Source of the DNA: Botryococcus braunii
Taxonomy: Eukaryota > Chlorophyta > Trebouxiophyceae
NCBI GenBank assembly: GCA_002005505.1
Contig: MVGU01001739.1
Span: 5,001 to 48,002, forward strand
Direction of reading: 5' to 3'
Length of the DNA stretch: 43,002 bases
Shown here: positions 33,431 to 42,566 of the stretch, one piece after another
Numbering within the stretch: position 1 is the stretch's first letter
Layout of the letters: each line of letters starts with the position of its first letter
The notes under the pieces: model-generated
Told to the model about the DNA's origin: nothing
The model's input: only the letters and a program-made list of their open reading frames with translations
Databases searched by the model: none
Made by a program: the position numbers and the translations under genes

Positions 33431-33662
33431 TGCGCCTCCTCACGTGTCCAGTATGGCTTCAAATAGCAGACATTTATGCGGGGGTGGATGTCCAGCCGGT
33501 CCGGAAGATCCAGTGTGACGAAGTTAACGTTGTCGGGCGTGACCGCCATGACCCTGAAGGGTCCCACGTGCCTGGGTTGCAGCTTGCTGAATCTGTTTGA
33601 AGTTAGCGTGGGGGCCGCACGGGTTGAAAGGAGGACATAGTCCCCTTCCTGGTAGATGGCCT
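33431..33662 (-). pseudogene. Inverted piece of gypsy integrase C-terminus
   Basis: Reverse complement of about 41055-41287 of the complete copy, encoding on the - strand YQEGDYVLLSTRAAPT, PRHVGPFRVMAV and INVCYLKPYWTREEAQ. It is joined to the + strand part of G1 through two short hairpins, so it was reversed relative to its own element. Confidence 0.88.
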
Positions 33663-33675
33663 CCACTAGTGGAAA

Positions 33676-34195
33676 GGATTTTGTCCCAAAGAGGTCCCAA
33701 AAAGGTCCCAGGGGTTCCCAAAAAAAGTCCCAAAATCTCGGATGTCCCAAACATGTCCCAAAATTGGATCCCAAGCAGGTCCCGAAAACCCCGCGTTCCC
33801 AAACTATTCCCAAAAAAATTTCCCATCAGACTCCCAAAAATACAGGATCCCAACAGGTTCCCAAAATTGCCCCCCAAGCAGGTCCCAAAATCCATGATAT
33901 CCCAAACGTGTCCCATAATAATTCCCATCAACCTCCCAAAAACGATGTGTCCCAAGCTGCTCCCAAGATAAGTGAGTCCCAAAACCCTCCCAAGAATACA
34001 GCATCCCAACAGCATCCCAAAGTTGTCCCCCAAGCAGGTCCCAAAATCCTTGATTTCCCAATCGCGTCCCATATTGATTCCCATGAACCTCCCAAAAAGG
34101 GATGTGTCCCAAGCTGCCCCCAAAAATACTGATTCCCAAAACCATCCCAAAAACTGATGTCTCCCAAATAGTGCCCAAATACCTCCCATACGGTT
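33676..34195. repeat. TCCCA-rich degenerate tandem array
   Basis: Roughly 40 copies of TCCCA, mostly followed by A-runs, at irregular spacing of about 10-25 bases. A higher-order unit of 156 bases is visible: CAAGCAGGTCCCAAAATCC at about 33875 and again at 34031, with matching following text through GATGTGTCCCAAGCTGC. A related copy starts near 33771. On the - strand it reads as a Leu/Gly/Trp/Phe-rich open frame, a by-product of the repeat. Confidence 0.8.
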
Positions 34196-34389
34196 CCCAA
34201 ATGTTGATTTGATACATTTTTGAGTTTCTTATGAGTAATTAATGCTGCTGCAGCTCTGTACCAGCTCAACATCTGATTTATATGTCTGCAGTGATGTAAG
34301 ATAGATTGTGGGGCCTGCAAACCCCAACATGGACAGTAAACCAGTCTGGAGCGGGCGTACGGGCCCTCCACGCAAGCACGCAGAGACAG

Positions 34390-34792
<403 letters not shown>

Positions 34793-34793
34793 C

Positions 34794-34806
34794 TGGTATC
34801 GGCGAG
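34794..34806 (+). other. Primer-binding site of the unidentified LTR element
   Basis: TGGTATCGGCGAG, identical to the sites at 29586, 35417 and 36079. The longer match is CTGGTATCGGCGAGA, 15 bases. Confidence 0.6.
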
Positions 34807-34938
34807 AGGGGCCAAATTTTGAGCTCCTCTCGTTGAAAAAATTTCCCAAAGAAGTTTTTCAGAGAATTCTATAGATTCGGATTGGGTTAGTTGTGGTGTG
34901 TGTGGCGCTTTTAGGGGCCTACGACTCGGGTCACCGAG

Positions 34939-35414
34939 TGTGATGGAATGTAGGGATTTCCCGGCATTTCTGGACATTTCCCTTACCCCCTAGCCTAGGC
35001 GCACATGTGGCGCACATGTCGTACGAGCAACGCGAGTACGCACGTGCCTAGCGTCTAGCCTTGGCTTCCTAGCCGTCGAATTCCATTGGATAGTTATGGA
35101 CGTTACTCTCATAGTAGGATTCTAGGATATTTTCTAGATACTATTGTAGAGGTTTGGTGGACTAGTGCGCTACCATTGGAGGAACGTGAACACACGATCA
35201 CGAACCACGGGAAGGAACGGATAGAGACGTAAGCCACGGGAAGACACGCACTCAGGTAATTTGGAAGCTTAGTAGACCACAAGCAGGGAGTGGAAGCTCC
35301 GTGAGGTGGGGGTTACTTGTAATTGGAAAGAGCGTCCAACTTGTCGGCCATCCGGCCTTGTCTCTCTCTCTCTCACAACTTGGAAATTCTCCCTAACTTG
35401 TGCATTCTACGACA
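34939..35414 (+). repeat. LTR of an outer gypsy copy
   Basis: 476 bp, TGTGATGG to TACGACA, almost identical to 35601-36076 (one visible difference is CAAGCAGGG versus CAAGTAGGG near 35282). It is followed by a primer site at 35417-35429. Confidence 0.88.
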
Positions 35415-35600
35415 TCTGGTATCGGCGAGATGCCGAATTGTTCTCTGCAAGTCTTTCGCGTGGTGGAAGGAGGAAAGTCGTAGGAGGGAGATCGTTCGAT
35501 GGAAGGTCCTAACTCTCATATGTGGGCCGTAGATGTCACCGCCCTCTTCTGGGAAGTTTAAAAACCTTTCTTCGGAAGAAAGAGAATTTTTGGAAGCGTT
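35415..35600 (+). pseudogene. Leader and first ~22 codons of Gag of the outer gypsy copy
   Basis: Repeats the leader of the inner element and the first Gag codons (from ATG 35533; KFKNLSSEEREFLEA), then is cut at GAAGCGTT by the next LTR. This suggests that the element at 35601 inserted into another copy of itself; the rest of the outer copy would lie beyond the window. Confidence 0.8.
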
Positions 35601-36076
35601 TGTGATGGAATGTAGGGATTTCCCGGCATTTCTGGACATTTCCCTTACCCCCTAGCCTAGGCGCACATGTGGCGCACATGTCGTACGAGCAACGCGAGTA
35701 CGCACGTGCCTAGCGTCTAGCCTTGGCTTCCTAGCCGTCGAATTCCATTGGATAGTTATGGACGTTACTCTCATAGTAGGATTCTAGGATATTTTCTAGA
35801 TACTATTGTAGAGGTTTGGTGGACTAGTGCGCTACCATTGGAGGAACGTGAACACACGATCACGAACCACGGGAAGGAACGGATAGAGACGTAAGCCACG
35901 GGAAGACACGCACTCAGGTAATTTGGAAGCTTAGTAGACCACAAGTAGGGAGTGGAAGCTCCGTGAGGTGGGGGTTACTTGTAATTGGAAAGAGCGTCCA
36001 ACTTGTCGGCCATCCGGCCTTGTCTCTCTCTCTCTCACAACTTGGAAATTCTCCCTAACTTGTGCATTCTACGACA
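35601..36076 (+). repeat. G2 5' LTR
   Basis: 476 bp, TGTGATGG to TACGACA, followed by TC and the primer site TGGTATCGGCGAG (36079-36091). Confidence 0.92.
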
Positions 36077-36194
36077 TCTGGTATCGGCGAGATGCCGAAT
36101 TGTTCTCTGCAAGTCTTTCGCGTGGTGGAAGGAGGAAAGTCGTAGGAGGGAGATCGTTCGATGGAAGGTCCTAACTCTCATATGTGGGCCGTAG

Positions 36195-37433
36195 ATGTCA
36201 CCGCCCTCTTCTGGGAAGTTTAAAAACCTTTCTTCGGAAGAAAGAGAATTTTTGGAAGCGTTGGAAAGCTCAGGGGAGCTGGTAGAGGACTTGATGGAGG
36301 GGGCATCTCGCGATCCGTCGCCCGCTCCGTCCACACCAAAGACAAAGAAGATCAAGTTGACCAATAAAATAAAGGAGCAGTTATTTTTGGAATTTAAGGA
36401 AAAGCTTCTTGCCGAAAGGCAAGTTGGAGGGGATGGGGTGGAGGAGACTCCTCGCCCTAGTGGACAAGTAAGAGCAACTCCTCCTTCTTTGTTTTCGGGA
36501 AAGAGGGGATCTTTTTGCTATTTTGCAAGGAAGTTGGAAGGCTATGCAAAACTAACCAATGTGCCTGCAGGAAAGTGGGTGGCCTTGGGAGTGCAATTGA
36601 TGGAAGAAAGACCCACAAAAGTTTGGGACACACATGTAAGGAAACTAGAAAAGGAAGGGATACATGAGCATACATTGGAATGGAAGGATTTCAAAACTTT
36701 TATGGTTAAAAGATATGATTCCACAGACACAGTGGCCATTGCCAGGGCAAAATTAGACAAAGTCTTTCAAGGAAATGAGACTGTCGAGAGATATATTGAA
36801 AGATTTATGTCTCTCTTAGCAGATGTAGAGGTTGACTATCAAATAGCCATGCAAGACCAGTTACATCTTTTTACCAAGGGTCTTAATACTCCTCTCAAAC
36901 TTGCATGCACTGTGAACCCTGCAACAGGCAGTCCTTTCACTGATCTGGAAGACATTTGCACTTATGTTGTTAAATATGAGGCAAGTCTCAAAAGCACATA
37001 TGTGGATGCACAGGGACCCAAGAGGAAGAGGGTCTACACCCAGACACCTCAAGTGGCAGCAGGAGTGGTGGAACAACAGCCCCCTGCACCACCTTCCTTG
37101 GGTTTGGTGGGAGCACCCCCTTTTGGGTCCGGGAGAAAAATTGATTCTAGAACCTCTATTCCAAAGGATAGGGAATGCTATTTTTGTCATAAACTAGGCC
37201 ACGAGTCATGGCAGTGTGTTGCTAAAAAGCAATATCTAGCTGCCAAAGCTCAAGCTAGTGGGCACACCCCATCAAATTTTCAGCCTGGATTCTATCCGAG
37301 GCAAGGAAACAATCAACCAGTGGCAGCACCACTGCAAGGTGTTTCACCTCCCTCACACATTGGGCCTAAGGGATTTAACAAGGGAAAACATTGGAAAGGG
37401 AAAGGGAAGGGCAAGGGCCCTAAACAAGATTAG
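36195..37433 (+). CDS. G2 Gag
   Basis: 412 codons, capsid/nucleocapsid precursor. Acidic N-terminus, Lys-rich stretch TKKIKLTNKIKEQ, retrotransposon Gag domain (ETVERYIERFMSLL), CCHC zinc knuckle CYFCHKLGHESWQC near residue 326, and a basic KGKHWKGKGKGKG tail suited to RNA binding. The ATG is the first in the frame after the leader. Stop TAG at 37431-37433; the Pol ATG begins at 37436 in the -1 frame. Confidence 0.94.
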   Translation: MSPPSSGKFKNLSSEEREFLEALESSGELVEDLMEGASRDPSPAPSTPKTKKIKLTNKIKEQLFLEFKEKLLAERQVGGDGVEETPRPSGQVRATPPSLFSGKRGSFCYFARKLEGYAKLTNVPAGKWVALGVQLMEERPTKVWDTHVRKLEKEGIHEHTLEWKDFKTFMVKRYDSTDTVAIARAKLDKVFQGNETVERYIERFMSLLADVEVDYQIAMQDQLHLFTKGLNTPLKLACTVNPATGSPFTDLEDICTYVVKYEASLKSTYVDAQGPKRKRVYTQTPQVAAGVVEQQPPAPPSLGLVGAPPFGSGRKIDSRTSIPKDRECYFCHKLGHESWQCVAKKQYLAAKAQASGHTPSNFQPGFYPRQGNNQPVAAPLQGVSPPSHIGPKGFNKGKHWKGKGKGKGPKQD

Positions 37434-37435
37434 TC

Positions 37436-40400
37436 ATGAATGAAATTTGTTTTTCATATTTAACTTTTCTTGTTCAGAAGTCCTTGGGAAGTTGGAATAC
37501 ACCTCTGATTGTTCCTGGCAAACACAAAGCTGAGACTTGTATTGAATCTTTTCTTGCTGAACGAAAAGAAAACTCACAAGTCAGTGCATGCTTTGTGATA
37601 GGCCAGAAGGTGTGGAAAAGTAGGAGTTTCTTTTTGCGGTTACGCTCTCGCGCAAACCTGAAAATTCTTGCTAGGGGCTCAAAAGGGGAATGCTTTTCTT
37701 TTCAAGGACAGCAATGTACATTTCCTTTTTCCTTTGTTTTAGCTTATGCAGCACCCAAAGCATCTTGTCAGTTGGGTTCAACGTCAAGTGCTGCACCTCT
37801 TAACCTCACATTTCCTGTCATGGCAAGGGGACAACAATGTAAAGCTTTAATGGACACCGGGGCCACACACTCTTTTGTCCGGGAAAAAGTTTTGCAAGGT
37901 TTGAGGTATAACAAGAGGACTTCACCCGTCACACTTGCTGATGGGACAGTAACACACACAAATGGGAAAGTGGATTTGAGTGTCCGGTTTGCTCCATCTA
38001 TCATTACGAGACACTCCTTTCTTGTGTGTGACTCAATAATGGAAGGAATTGACATAATTTTGGGACAGGATTGGCTAGCACCACGACATGCTAATGTTAA
38101 TGTGAGAGCTGGCAAGGCTCATATTAGACACAATAACAAATGGGTCTTGTTAAACAAACATGGAAAAGGCTTGGGAAAGAAGTTGGGATGGGGAATCAAA
38201 TTAGGAAACACCAGGAAAGGGAAACGGGATCATTGGAAAACCTGCTTGTTCAATGTCATGGCCAAGGATGAACATGTTGGTTGGGATGAACAGGAAGAGA
38301 TGCCACCTTTGGTGGATATGGACGACCCCTCGACGGAGTCATCCGGGACTTCCTTACACAACTCTGCGCCGGGGGATACCTCGGGCACGGCCCCGGATAT
38401 GGAGAGTTGCCTAGAAGTGGAGAAGGAAGTGGAAGAGGAAGAGGAAAGGGAAGAGGAAAAGGAAGAGGAAGAGGGAGAATCCGAGGTCACCACGGGTAAG
38501 CCTTCGGACCCTCTAGAGGAAATTTGTGCTAAAAAGCCTGAGCGGCTAGCACACTTGCTCCGGGAGTACAAGGACATTTTTCCAAATGGGCTACCAGGAC
38601 TACCCCCACACCGACAAGTCTATCACACTATTAATGTGCAGGAAGGAATAACTCCTCCAAACCGTCCTGCTTACCGCTTGTCCGTGGAAGAAACTGAGGA
38701 ATGTGAGCGAACTGTGGATGAACTACTTTCTAAGGGACACATTTGCCCCTCATGTTCACCATATGCTTCACCGGTCTTGTTTGTGAGGAAGAAGGAGGGC
38801 ACATACCGAATGGTTATAGACTACAGGGCATTAAATAAAATCACCATTCATGATAGGTACCCTCTCCCTCGCATAGACGACTTGCTTGATAAACTTAAAG
38901 GTGCTAAGATTTTCTCACGTCTGGACCTCCTCAGTGGTTATCATCAAGTAAGGCTAAAGGAGGAAGACATTCCTAAAACAGCGTTTCGTACACCCTTTGG
39001 GCTGTATGAGTTCTTAGTGCTTCCTTTTGGACTCACCAACGCCCCCGCTACCTTTCAACGCCTAATGAATGAAATCTTTCATGATTTCATAAGGGAAGGG
39101 TTTGTGGTAGTGTACCTTGACGATGTTCTAATTTTCAGTCGGGATGAAGAGGAGCATTATGCTCATCTTCGGAAGGTGTTCCAACGCCTTCGGGAAAAGG
39201 AATTGTTTGCAAAACTTGCCAAATGTGAATTCTTATGCTCAGAACTCAAATACCTCGGGCATATCATTGGCAAGGATGGACTGAAAGTGGACCCCCAAAA
39301 GGTGGAGGTAGTCAAGGATTGGCCCACACCCCAAAACGTCACCGACGTGCGTAGATTTTTGGGGCTTGCAAATTATTTTCGAAAATTTATTCAGGGGTTC
39401 AGCTCACTTGCTGCACCTTTGACTAAACTGTCCAGTAGCAAAAGTTCTTGGACTTGGGGAAAGGAGCAAGATGAGGCCCTTGCGGCTCTCAAGGATGCAT
39501 TAATACAGGCACCCATACTATCACTGCCAGACCTTCGTAAACCCTTCCAGGTAATTTGTGATGCGAGTGATTTTGGGGTTGGCGCTGTACTATTGCAGGA
39601 AGGTCGAGTCATTGCTTATTACAGTAAGAAGCTCAATAGTGCAGAAAGGAACTATTCTGCAACTGAGAGGGAGTTACTTGCTGTAGTGTATGCCTTGACG
39701 GAATGGAGATGTTATGTCCTAGGGAAACAAGTCACTGTCACCACAGACCATAAGTGTAACACTTTTCTTCAGCAACAGGTTGGTTTAAGCCCTCGGAGGG
39801 CACGGTGGGCTGAGAAGTTGCAGGAGTTCAACATTCTTTGGGTTTGGGAGCCTGGAAAGACTAACGTTGCGGATGCGTTGTCCAGGAACCCAGTCCTCCA
39901 GGGACAGCTCCAGGGACAACAGCAGCGCAACGTCTCCACGGAGCCCAACCCCGGGAAGGGGACCAATGCAACCTCGATGGATGGGGACGGGAGGGCCCGC
40001 TCGGGCTCCATCACCCTCGGGTCTGACGGGTGTGACACCTTCTTGGAATTGTTGAAGGGTGCTTACGCACATGATTCGTGGTTGGGAACAAGGGCAAATA
40101 GGAGAAAAGTTCACTTTACGGACGGGGTTTGGGAATTTGGAAGGGAGGGAAGAAAATATGTGCCTGCATTTTATGAAGTCCGGGATAAGGAAGGTCCAGT
40201 TGCTAGGAATCTGCGGCAGGACATATTGAAAGCTTTGCATGAACCTCCTTCTGTTGGTCATCCAGGCTTTGCGAAGATGTATGATCTAGTGAAGCGGGAC
40301 TGGTGGTGGCCGGGAATGGCGGAGGATGTGCGGGAGTATGTGAAGTATTGTGATTCATGCCAGCGGGTGAAGGCCTCAAACCAGTTACCCGCAGGACTCT

Positions 40401-41596
40401 TACACCCTTTACAAATCCCCACAAGGAAATGGCAAAGCATCTCAATGGATTTCATCACGGGACTGCCTAAAAGCAAACACGGGCATAACGCAATATGGGT
40501 AGTGGTTGACAGGTTGAGCAAATGTGCCCACTTTGCCCCTACCACTACCAATGCAGATGCTTATGAAGTTGCTGTTCTGATGAGGGATAAAGTATGGAAG
40601 TATCACGGTTTCCCTGAAGAAATTGTTTCGGACCGAGATCCTCGGTTTGTGAATAATTTCATGAACACACTTCTAAGTCTGACGGGGTGCAAGCCGGCTC
40701 GAACTACGGCATATCATCCTCAGTCAGATGGTCAAACGGAACGGGTGAATAGGATCTTGGAAGATTTTTTGAAACACTATGTCAAGGATAACCCAAGGGA
40801 GTGGGAGGATTACCTTTCAGTGGCGGAATTTGCCTACAACAACTCTTGGCAAACTTCCCTAAACTCCACACCCTTCAGGTTAACATATGGGCAAGATCCA
40901 AATATACCGTTTGCGGTGGGACACATGGAGGGCACTAAGGTGGATAGGGCTGATCTCTTCATGAGAAAAATGCAAGACAAAATCACCCTTGCAAGGAAGT
41001 GTTTGCGTGCAGCTCAAGACCGTCAGACGGCCTATGCCAACCGGCATAGGAGGGAGGCCATCTACCAGGAAGGGGACTATGTCCTCCTTTCAACCCGTGC
41101 GGCCCCCACGCTAACTTCAAACAGATTCAGCAAGCTGCAACCCAGGCACGTGGGACCCTTCAGGGTCATGGCGGTCACGCCCGACAACGTTAACTTCGTC
41201 ACACTGGATCTTCCGGACCGGCTGGACATCCACCCCCGCATAAATGTCTGCTATTTGAAGCCATACTGGACACGTGAGGAGGCGCAGTCGCGTGGATACT
41301 GCCCCCCAAAAGTCATCACCAAAGCGGATGGCACCACTCACCTGGAGTGGGTAGTGGATGCACTAGTCGATCACCGGCTGTTGCACGACAAGGATGGGTT
41401 CTCCTACCATTTTGAGGATGGCACACCCTTTCTCGAGTACCTTGTAAAGTGGGCAGGCCATGGGGCCACAGAGGACTCATGGGAATCTCAGGAGGCATTC
41501 GAGACCCATCCCGGGCTGGTTAATACCTATCATAGACTCCAGGGGCTCGCCCCGCCCATTTGGGACCAGGTGGCGCTGCGCGACACCTTCCCTTGA
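37436..41596 (+). CDS. G2 Pol: protease, RT, RNase H, integrase, chromodomain
   Basis: 1386 codons, uninterrupted. Approximate residues: 1-130 an N-terminal stretch with no motif I know; 138-150 aspartic protease MDTGATHSF; ~325-360 a Glu-rich linker; ~460-600 RT with catalytic VVYLDDVLIFS near 559; ~700-790 RNase H (VICDASDFGVG, TTDHKCN); ~940-980 integrase zinc module (HEPPSVGHPGF, CDSCQRVK); ~1000-1120 the DDE core (MDFITGLP, SDRDPRF, YHPQSDGQTERVNRILE); GPF module HVGPFRVM near 1235; ~1320-1365 chromodomain (FLEYLVKWAGHGATEDSWE), which in chromoviruses directs integration to marked chromatin. The frame is open only from 37424, so expression must start at or very near this ATG. Confidence 0.95.
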   Translation: MNEICFSYLTFLVQKSLGSWNTPLIVPGKHKAETCIESFLAERKENSQVSACFVIGQKVWKSRSFFLRLRSRANLKILARGSKGECFSFQGQQCTFPFSFVLAYAAPKASCQLGSTSSAAPLNLTFPVMARGQQCKALMDTGATHSFVREKVLQGLRYNKRTSPVTLADGTVTHTNGKVDLSVRFAPSIITRHSFLVCDSIMEGIDIILGQDWLAPRHANVNVRAGKAHIRHNNKWVLLNKHGKGLGKKLGWGIKLGNTRKGKRDHWKTCLFNVMAKDEHVGWDEQEEMPPLVDMDDPSTESSGTSLHNSAPGDTSGTAPDMESCLEVEKEVEEEEEREEEKEEEEGESEVTTGKPSDPLEEICAKKPERLAHLLREYKDIFPNGLPGLPPHRQVYHTINVQEGITPPNRPAYRLSVEETEECERTVDELLSKGHICPSCSPYASPVLFVRKKEGTYRMVIDYRALNKITIHDRYPLPRIDDLLDKLKGAKIFSRLDLLSGYHQVRLKEEDIPKTAFRTPFGLYEFLVLPFGLTNAPATFQRLMNEIFHDFIREGFVVVYLDDVLIFSRDEEEHYAHLRKVFQRLREKELFAKLAKCEFLCSELKYLGHIIGKDGLKVDPQKVEVVKDWPTPQNVTDVRRFLGLANYFRKFIQGFSSLAAPLTKLSSSKSSWTWGKEQDEALAALKDALIQAPILSLPDLRKPFQVICDASDFGVGAVLLQEGRVIAYYSKKLNSAERNYSATERELLAVVYALTEWRCYVLGKQVTVTTDHKCNTFLQQQVGLSPRRARWAEKLQEFNILWVWEPGKTNVADALSRNPVLQGQLQGQQQRNVSTEPNPGKGTNATSMDGDGRARSGSITLGSDGCDTFLELLKGAYAHDSWLGTRANRRKVHFTDGVWEFGREGRKYVPAFYEVRDKEGPVARNLRQDILKALHEPPSVGHPGFAKMYDLVKRDWWWPGMAEDVREYVKYCDSCQRVKASNQLPAGLLHPLQIPTRKWQSISMDFITGLPKSKHGHNAIWVVVDRLSKCAHFAPTTTNADAYEVAVLMRDKVWKYHGFPEEIVSDRDPRFVNNFMNTLLSLTGCKPARTTAYHPQSDGQTERVNRILEDFLKHYVKDNPREWEDYLSVAEFAYNNSWQTSLNSTPFRLTYGQDPNIPFAVGHMEGTKVDRADLFMRKMQDKITLARKCLRAAQDRQTAYANRHRREAIYQEGDYVLLSTRAAPTLTSNRFSKLQPRHVGPFRVMAVTPDNVNFVTLDLPDRLDIHPRINVCYLKPYWTREEAQSRGYCPPKVITKADGTTHLEWVVDALVDHRLLHDKDGFSYHFEDGTPFLEYLVKWAGHGATEDSWESQEAFETHPGLVNTYHRLQGLAPPIWDQVALRDTFP

Positions 41597-42338
41597 ACGG
41601 GCCCCTCCGGACGGTTGTCCCCCTCATTCCACTTGTGGAGTTCCCACCTGGTGTCTGGGAATACATGGGACGGGACCTATGGTAGGGACTGTATATCTTG
41701 TGTACTTTGGGACAAGGGACGGGGTAGGTTGCCTACCTCGGTATGTGTGGCATGAGGCCTCATACCGCTTCGATGCATTGAACTCGGGGTTCTGCATTCA
41801 GGGATGGGAATTGAAGTACACATGGCGCGCAACCGCAGTCTGCTTAACTAGCACTTGGGACGTGGGCTTGAAGTACAGAAGTGACTTGGAACCCTTGGCT
41901 ATGGGCTACTTGGAACCCTTGGCTATGGGCTACTTGGAACCCTTGGATATGGACTACTTGGCATCTTGGGATGGATTTCTTTCTATGTACTATATGTGTA
42001 CCTTATGTGTACAGTATGTGTACAGTATGGACAATGTATCATAAAGAAACTGTGTTGTATGGATAGCCACTTTAGGAAAGCATTGTGGACTGAGCTACAC
42101 CTGTGTCATATTTATCTTGTTCGGATTGTTTATCGGTTGTGTCACAAGCATTGTATTGCTTTAATAAATAATAAATAGGGATGTGTCAATAAAGGCGGAC
42201 TTGGATAGTTCGAAAGGAATAAGGCGAACGTTCGTCGTAGTTCGCCGTAATTTATCGTAATTTATCGTAATTATCGTATAGTACCGTGTCGTATCGTATC
42301 GTACAGTATTGTACTTAGGACTAAAATAAAGCACACCT

Positions 42339-42375
<37 letters not shown>

Positions 42376-42566
42376 TGGACGCTTTAGTCAATTGCTTGGA
42401 TGATAGGGAATAACTTGGAGGCGGGGACCCTAATGTAACCCATTCGGCAAGGGTCTAACGGCGCTGGTGGATGGGCCGTTCGGTGACGACCATTCCCTTA
42501 TAATTGTGGTCTACTGTATGTGTGTATGTGGCTGCATGAGGACATGCAGGAATTAAGGGGGGATGA
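41597..42566 (+). other. G2 3' non-coding region with tandem repeat and internal poly(A)
   Basis: About 970 bp between the Pol stop and the 3' LTR. It holds a 24 bp unit repeated three times at 41886-41957 (TTGGAACCCTTGGCTATGGG start), a T/A-rich stretch with repeated ATTTATCGTA-like strings (about 42247-42300), AATAAA-like signals and 25 consecutive A at 42351-42375. The region ends in GGAATTAAGGGGGGATGA before the LTR, which contains the polypurine tract. The open frame 41460-42044 is not conserved coding sequence. Confidence 0.75.
41886..41957. repeat. 24 bp tandem repeat, three copies
   Basis: Three contiguous 24-base units starting TTGGAACCCTTGG; the third has two changes (GGATATGGACTAC for GGCTATGGGCTAC). 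Confidence 0.92.

Larger units (their letters stand above)
29119..33662 (+). mobile_element. Ty3/gypsy element G1, rearranged 3' end
   Basis: Has a 5' LTR, primer-binding site, complete Gag and Pol through protease, RT and RNase H, then breaks at 33371 into a double fold-back carrying a reversed piece of integrase. No 3' LTR is attached. Sequence up to 33370 is almost the same as the more complete copy at 35601; differences include an 11 bp shorter LTR. It is inserted in the - strand gypsy integrase region that ends at 29118. Confidence 0.88.

Noticed and set aside
33676..34195. CRISPR-like array
   Set aside because: Spacing is irregular, the repeat is only about five bases, and the setting is eukaryotic.
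33524..34371. Open frames of 137-221 codons rich in Leu, Gly, Phe, Trp on the - strand
   Set aside because: They follow the TCCCA array in several frames at once, so the pattern is a repeat and not a protein.
41460..42044. 194-codon open frame overlapping the end of Pol
   Set aside because: It starts inside Pol in another frame and reads through the 24 bp tandem repeat; no domain.
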